Below are positions 60,344 through 64,000 of a stretch of DNA of 64,000 nucleotides, in pieces (within the stretch, counting starts at the first letter, position 1; every line of letters begins with the position of its first letter). The position numbers and the translations under genes are program-made. The DNA comes from Salinigranum halophilum (GTDB taxonomy: Archaea > Halobacteriota > Halobacteria > Halobacteriales > Haloferacaceae). The notes beneath the pieces are model-generated. The model searched no databases. It worked only from the letters and a program-made list of their open reading frames with translations, and was not told where the DNA came from. The stretch lies in assembly GCF_007004735.1 (NCBI RefSeq), contig NZ_SSNL01000005.1, forward strand, positions 186,001 to 250,000. Direction: 5' to 3'.

Positions 60344-61045
60344 ATGTCAGTCGAGTACGATTTCGAGGGGCAGGTAGTACTGGTGACCGGAGCGGGCGGA
60401 GCACTCGGCGGGGGCGTCGTCGAGGCGTTCACCGCCGGCGGGGCGACCGTCGCCGCCGCGGACCTGCTGGAGCCGGACGAGGTCGACCTCCCCGACGGGG
60501 CGACGTACTACCAGGGAGACTTCACCGACGAAGAGGCAGTCGCCGACACCGTCGAACGCGTGGTCGACGCACACGGCGGCATCGACGCGCTCGTCAACGT
60601 CGCCGGGACCTGGCGCGGCGGGAGTCCCGTCGACGAGACGGACGTCGAACTGTTCGACTTCCTCTTCGACGTCAACCTCAAGACCATGTTCCTCGCGTCG
60701 AAACACGCGCTGTCTCACCTGCGGGAGTCCGACGGAGGAGCGATCGTCTCCGTCTCCGCGCGGTCGTCGCTCGAAGGAGGAACGGGCGACAGCGTCTACC
60801 GCGCGACGAAGGCCGGCGTCCGACTCATCACCGAGAGCATCGCCGAAGAGAACCGTGGCGAGGTGCGCGCGAACGCCATCATGCCGAGCGTCATCGACAC
60901 CCCGGCGAACCGCGAGATGATGCCCGACGCCGACCACGACTCGTGGCCGACGCCCGCGGAGATCGCCGAGGTCATCTGCTTCCTCTGTAGCGACGCCTCT
61001 GGGGTGACGAGCGGGGCCGCCGTACCGGTGTACGGCGAGGCCTGA
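60344..61045 (+). CDS. Short-chain dehydrogenase/reductase
   Basis: A 233-residue Rossmann-fold enzyme. The cofactor loop is VLVTGAGGALGGGVVEAF, the NVAG strand is present (ALVNVAGTWRG), and the catalytic set is Ser (VSVSARSS), Tyr and Lys (YRATKAG). Acidic Asp after strand 2 (ADLLEPDEV) fits NAD. A single-domain SDR next to a MaoC protein suggests 3-oxoacyl- or acetoacetyl-CoA reduction, but the substrate is not proven. Confidence 0.87.
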   Translation: MSVEYDFEGQVVLVTGAGGALGGGVVEAFTAGGATVAAADLLEPDEVDLPDGATYYQGDFTDEEAVADTVERVVDAHGGIDALVNVAGTWRGGSPVDETDVELFDFLFDVNLKTMFLASKHALSHLRESDGGAIVSVSARSSLEGGTGDSVYRATKAGVRLITESIAEENRGEVRANAIMPSVIDTPANREMMPDADHDSWPTPAEIAEVICFLCSDASGVTSGAAVPVYGEA

Positions 61046-61162
61046 GTTCGCCCAGTCCCGGGGGCCGCCTCCGCAGTGTCACTCGGGAAGCGGACCGCTC
61101 GTTGTGCGCGATGAAGAGGCTGATAGCCGGCACTGATTCGGTCACACGGTGTGGTGCCGGAC

Positions 61163-61216
61163 AGCCGCGGCCACCGTGTGTCGACGGTCAGGTCACGGCA
61201 CAGGGTGGCCGCGGCT
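61163..61216 (+). other. Long inverted repeat after the SDR gene
   Basis: AGCCGCGGCCACC (61163-61175) is the exact complement of GGTGGCCGCGGCT (61204-61216), with further pairing inside (GTG/CAC), so the RNA could form a stem of about 18 pairs with a mismatch and a small loop. It lies 118 bases after the SDR stop, with no poly-T run behind it, so it is not a typical terminator. Confidence 0.7.
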
Positions 61217-61254
61217 CCGTATTTGAGCGTTCGCCCGAACCCACAATCGTTTTG

Positions 61255-61273
61255 TCACGTCTAGTTGACGTGA
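61255..61273 (+). promoter_or_regulatory. Inverted repeat just before the small winged-helix gene
   Basis: TCACGTC (61255) and GACGTGA (61267) are perfect 7-base arms around a 5-base spacer. They cover the space between a weak box A (ATCGTTTT, near 61247) and the ATG at 61278, so a repressor bound here would block initiation. Confidence 0.55.
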
Positions 61274-61277
61274 GTGT

Positions 61278-61649
61278 ATGAGCGAACTCACCGACGTCGA
61301 AGCGACGACACTCACGCATCGGGTGGTGCTGCTCGGAATCGCCGAGTTGGGCGGGAGCGACGCGGTCCCCGCACACGCGGGCGAGGTCGTGAGCGTCTGT
61401 ATCGACAACCTCGGCGACGTCGACGGCGACGTCGTCGGACGGCTCTCGGAAGCCGACGTCGCCCGCGCGCTCAACGAACTCGAAGACACCGGACTGGTCG
61501 ACCGCGCCGACGTCGGCGACACGTCCGCCGTCGGGAAGGGTCGCCCCGCGTACGTCCTCGCGATGGAGAGCGAGGCGCTGTGTGAGGCGCTCGAAGACGA
61601 CGACCGGCTGACGTCGCTCGTCGACCACGTCGAGGCGGTCTGTCACTGA
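61278..61649 (+). CDS. Small winged-helix regulator
   Basis: A 123-residue protein. The helical start (LTDVEATTLTHRVVLLGIAEL) is followed by a winged-helix pattern (LSEADVARALNELEDTGLVDRADVG) with the wing GRPAYVL. The length and charge match haloarchaeal single-domain regulators, whose targets are not known. An inverted repeat sits between its box A and ATG, suggesting autoregulation. Confidence 0.78.
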   Translation: MSELTDVEATTLTHRVVLLGIAELGGSDAVPAHAGEVVSVCIDNLGDVDGDVVGRLSEADVARALNELEDTGLVDRADVGDTSAVGKGRPAYVLAMESEALCEALEDDDRLTSLVDHVEAVCH

Positions 61650-61700
61650 GACCCGCACGTCAGCGACATCCCTTTGGGTGCGATGGCACAACTGTGAGCC

Positions 61701-62165
61701 ATGCGAGACGACGAGATCGACGACGTCGACCGGGCGATCCTCCACGCGCTGCAGGAGGACGCGCGGAACCTCTCTTCGGACGAGATCGCCGACCGAGCCG
61801 GTATCGCGGGGAGTACGGTTCGGAAGCGCATCAAACGCCTCGAGTCGAACGGCATCATCAAGGGGTACAGCGCCGACGTCGACTACGGGAAGTCGGGCTA
61901 CCCCCTCCGGATGCTCCTGTTCTGTACGGCCTCGATTCCCGAGCGCGGTGAACGCATCCCCGACATCCTGGCCGTCGACGGCGTCGTCTCGGTCCAGGAG
62001 CTGGTCACCGGCGAGCGAAACCTGCTCGTGACCGCCGTGGGAGAGTCCGACGACGACATCACGCCGATCGCACAGGAGCTGCTGGATATGGGACTGACGG
62101 TCGCCGACGAGGTCCTCGTCCGAAGCCACGAGTCGACACCGTTCGGCGAGTTCGCTCCCGAGTGA
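61701..62165 (+). CDS. Lrp/AsnC-family regulator
   Basis: A 154-residue feast/famine regulator. The N-terminal helix-turn-helix is DRAILHALQEDARNLSSDEIADRAGIAGSTVRKRIKRLE; the C-terminal RAM domain, of alternating strands and helices, binds amino acids and drives oligomers. It begins MRDDEIDDVD. The gene directly upstream of the membrane subunit at the window end may control it, but the intervening 350 bases also hold that gene's own promoter. Confidence 0.88.
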   Translation: MRDDEIDDVDRAILHALQEDARNLSSDEIADRAGIAGSTVRKRIKRLESNGIIKGYSADVDYGKSGYPLRMLLFCTASIPERGERIPDILAVDGVVSVQELVTGERNLLVTAVGESDDDITPIAQELLDMGLTVADEVLVRSHESTPFGEFAPE

Positions 62166-62515
62166 CGCGCGCCGCCGGCCAGGTGCGCCGTTCGACCCGC
62201 GAGAGGGGTCGCTCTTCGAGTACAACGCGACTCTAGCCTTCACCGTCCGACAGACGCGTCACAGCCGGTTCAGCTGGACTTCTCGTCCACACAGCCGCAT
62301 CTGTCCGGGGAGGCCGTCTATCCGGTTGGAGTGTCTCTCCGTCGAACGAGAACGTAGGACAGAATAGTCCTAAATGATTTTTCAAAGAACGATTTGTTCG
62401 ATTAGAGAGTTTTATTAGGCATTACGTTCCATAGAGAGGTAGCGTCGGCGAATCCGGACGCCCGGAGAACCGTGCGGAGGTCTCTCGGCGGCGTCGCCCG
62501 ACGGTAGCTCGAACG
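62166..62515. other. Non-coding stretch with promoter for the last gene
   Basis: Most of these 350 bases show no gene on either strand. Near 62370-62420 the DNA becomes AT-rich, with a run ATGATTTTTC followed by the small inverted repeat GAAC/GTTC (62387-62399). A box A, GTTTTATTAG (62409-62418), predicts a start near 62440 and a leader of about 75 bases. The T-run could also end the Lrp transcript. Confidence 0.55.
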
Positions 62516-64000
62516 ATGAAAGGACCGAACCATACGCGGCTGGTGGGACAGCTCCCGACCGAGACGACGGAATCGACGACTGTGGTGCCGGCGGTGTTCA
62601 CGCGACTCGTCTGGGTGCTCTGGCTACTGAGCACGGGTCTGCTCGCCGCTCGACTCACCGCCGGTGGCCCGTGGGACGTCGCCGGCGTGTTCGTCGTCGA
62701 CGGCCTGACCCTCCTGATGTGGGTGGTCGTCACGTTCTTCAGCGGCATCGTCCACAGCTACTCGCGCCGGTACATGGCCGGGAGCCGGGACCTCACCCGG
62801 TTCTTCACGCGTGTGTTCGCGTTCACGCTGGCAGTGATGGTGCTGGTCGCAGCCGACCACGTCGTCGTGTTCGCGGCCGCGTGGCTGGCGATGGGGCTGG
62901 TGATGGCCGACCTCATCGGATACGCCCGTGACTGGCCGCAGGCGCAGGCCGCAGCGACGGTCGCACGCCGGTACTTCCTGGCGAGCACTGGCCTGCTCGT
63001 CGTCGCCGTCGCGGTGCTGTGGAACACGACCGGTGCGGTGACCGTCTCCGGTCTCGCGACGGCAGTCGACGGGGGCGCGTCGACCACGGTGTTGGTCGCG
63101 GCCGTGGCGCTCGTCCTCGCGGCGATGGTCCAGTCCGCGCTGTTGCCGTTTCACACCTGGCTGCTCTCCTCGATGACGGCACCGACGCCGGCGTCGGCGC
63201 TGATGCACGCCGGCTTCGTCAACGCGGGCGGCATCCTGCTGGTGCGGTTCGGCCCCGTGGTGACCGTCGACCCGACCCTGCTGCTGCTCGTGGTCGTCGT
63301 TGGGGCGGCGAGCGCCCTGGGCGGAAAACTCGCGAAATCCGTTCAGTCAGACGTCAAGCGCCAACTCGGCTGCTCGACGGTCGGGCAGATGGGGTTCATG
63401 ATTATGCAGGTCGGCCTCGGCTTCTTCGGCGCCGCGATTACCCACCTCATCCTCCACGGGTTCTACAAGGCCTACCTGTTCCTCTCCTCGGGTGAGCAGG
63501 TGAGCCGGACCGCGCCGGCCGCGTCCAGGTCGGGGTCGGAGACTCCCGGCCTGGTCGGCACCGCAGTCGTCCTGTCGACGGCACTCGTCGGCGGGGCGCT
63601 GTTCGCGATTCTCACGGGCAAGGGCACGAGCCTCGACAGCGGCGTGTTACTGGCGCTGCTCGTCGTGTTGATGACCCTGCAGGCGGCCCGGACCGTCGTC
63701 GGGCGCACCGCGCTCCCGGCGACCGTCCGCTACGGCGCGGTGCCGCTCGTCTTCCTTCCCGCCATCGCGGTGTACGCGGCGGTGTACACCGCGGTCACGC
63801 GGCTGCTGGCCGACCTCGCCATCGTCACCGCACCGCTACCGCTGAGCGTTCCCGTCGGTGTCGTCGTCGCCGCGTTCGTCGTCACCTACGTGGTCACCGA
63901 GACCGGCCGTTACCAGCACAGCCAGCGGCTGTACGTCGCGCTCTTGAACGCGACGCAGCCACCGAAGCGTACCCTGCTGACGAAGACGGAGGAGTACAAT
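62516..64000 (+). CDS. NuoL/DabB-type proton-conducting membrane subunit, C-terminus outside the window
   Basis: At least 495 residues of a 12-plus helix membrane protein of the complex I antiporter-like family. After the ATG at 62516, helices follow throughout; landmarks are FVVDGLTLLMWVVV near the start, the segment LLPFHTWLLSSMTAPTPASALMHAG (proton channel helix), GGKLAKSVQSDVKRQLGCSTVGQMG and ILHGFYKAYLFLSS. These match single-subunit relatives that pair with DabA/DUF2309 in inorganic-carbon uptake more than true NuoL, but the partner lies beyond the edge. It is not part of a nuo operon here. Confidence 0.82.
   Translation, partial: MKGPNHTRLVGQLPTETTESTTVVPAVFTRLVWVLWLLSTGLLAARLTAGGPWDVAGVFVVDGLTLLMWVVVTFFSGIVHSYSRRYMAGSRDLTRFFTRVFAFTLAVMVLVAADHVVVFAAAWLAMGLVMADLIGYARDWPQAQAAATVARRYFLASTGLLVVAVAVLWNTTGAVTVSGLATAVDGGASTTVLVAAVALVLAAMVQSALLPFHTWLLSSMTAPTPASALMHAGFVNAGGILLVRFGPVVTVDPTLLLLVVVVGAASALGGKLAKSVQSDVKRQLGCSTVGQMGFMIMQVGLGFFGAAITHLILHGFYKAYLFLSSGEQVSRTAPAASRSGSETPGLVGTAVVLSTALVGGALFAILTGKGTSLDSGVLLALLVVLMTLQAARTVVGRTALPATVRYGAVPLVFLPAIAVYAAVYTAVTRLLADLAIVTAPLPLSVPVGVVVAAFVVTYVVTETGRYQHSQRLYVALLNATQPPKRTLLTKTEEYN

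Noticed and set aside
1-64000. CRISPR arrays, insertion sequences, tRNA or rRNA genes, origin repeats
   Set aside because: I looked for regularly spaced repeats, transposase motifs, CCA-type or cloverleaf sequences and ORB-like repeats near a cdc6 gene and saw none.

Overview
This 64 kb window is chromosomal DNA from a haloarchaeon (class Halobacteria). The DNA is very GC-rich and nearly every protein is rich in Asp and Glu. Many genes have a TATA-like box centred about 26-27 bases before the start codon and no Shine-Dalgarno sequence, which is the leaderless pattern of this class. Marker genes agree: cdrL/cdrS-ftsZ2, an archaeal cobalamin pathway (CobY, CbiZ), ribosomal protein L15e, Rio2, UbaA/NcsA, form III RuBisCO and a Bat-type regulator. 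The genus cannot be fixed from the sequence alone. I saw no rRNA, tRNA, CRISPR array, transposase or integrase, and composition is even, so this looks like core chromosome with little recent transfer.

Layout. 1-4.5 kb: a partial unknown gene, a MinD-like ATPase with a Ser-Glu-tailed partner, an extremely short gene (42 aa) with a strong promoter, a soluble chemotaxis transducer and an uncharacterised protein. 4.6-10.1 kb: a molybdenum/tungsten cofactor block (formate dehydrogenase alpha subunit, an AOR-family oxidoreductase that has lost its iron-sulfur cysteines, MobA, YqeC-like protein). 10.2-21.5 kb: late cobalamin synthesis and salvage (cbiP, cobA; then HAD-cbiB-cobS-cobY-cobT-cobD-cbiZ in tight overlap), interrupted by two tandem degenerate RecA-fold proteins and a glycoside hydrolase. 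21.5-26.9 kb: an aldo/keto reductase, the cell-division locus cdrL/cdrS-ftsZ2 with an elaborate operator region, and ncsA. 27-40 kb: mixed housekeeping (zinc ribbon, methyltransferase, endonuclease IV, lipoate ligase, Rio2 kinase, lactate dehydrogenase), an orphan DNA methyltransferase divergent from a PAS/GAF/Bat regulator, and L15e.

40-47.5 kb: CPBP-like membrane protein, the E1-like enzyme UbaA, a second transducer, then a GMP reductase-like enzyme, a HAD phosphatase and RuBisCO, which together fit nucleotide-to-glycolysis salvage. 47.7-53.3 kb: mutS, a Nudix hydrolase preceded by a tiny overlapping reading frame, and mutL. 53.4-62.2 kb: a J-domain/[2Fe-2S] ferredoxin fusion, KDG kinase, a lipoamide-dehydrogenase-like flavoprotein, PsiE- and CorC-type membrane proteins, a CBS-MaoC fusion with an SDR, and two small regulators. 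The window ends inside a membrane subunit of the NuoL/DabB type.

Most promising for follow-up: the cysteine-less AOR protein, the repeated GTAAGACGG operator array before cdrS, the leaderless mini-ORF coupled to the Nudix-mutL operon, palindromes placed exactly on box A of several regulated genes, and the promoter-rich but gene-free gap between the convergent ftsZ2 and ncsA.
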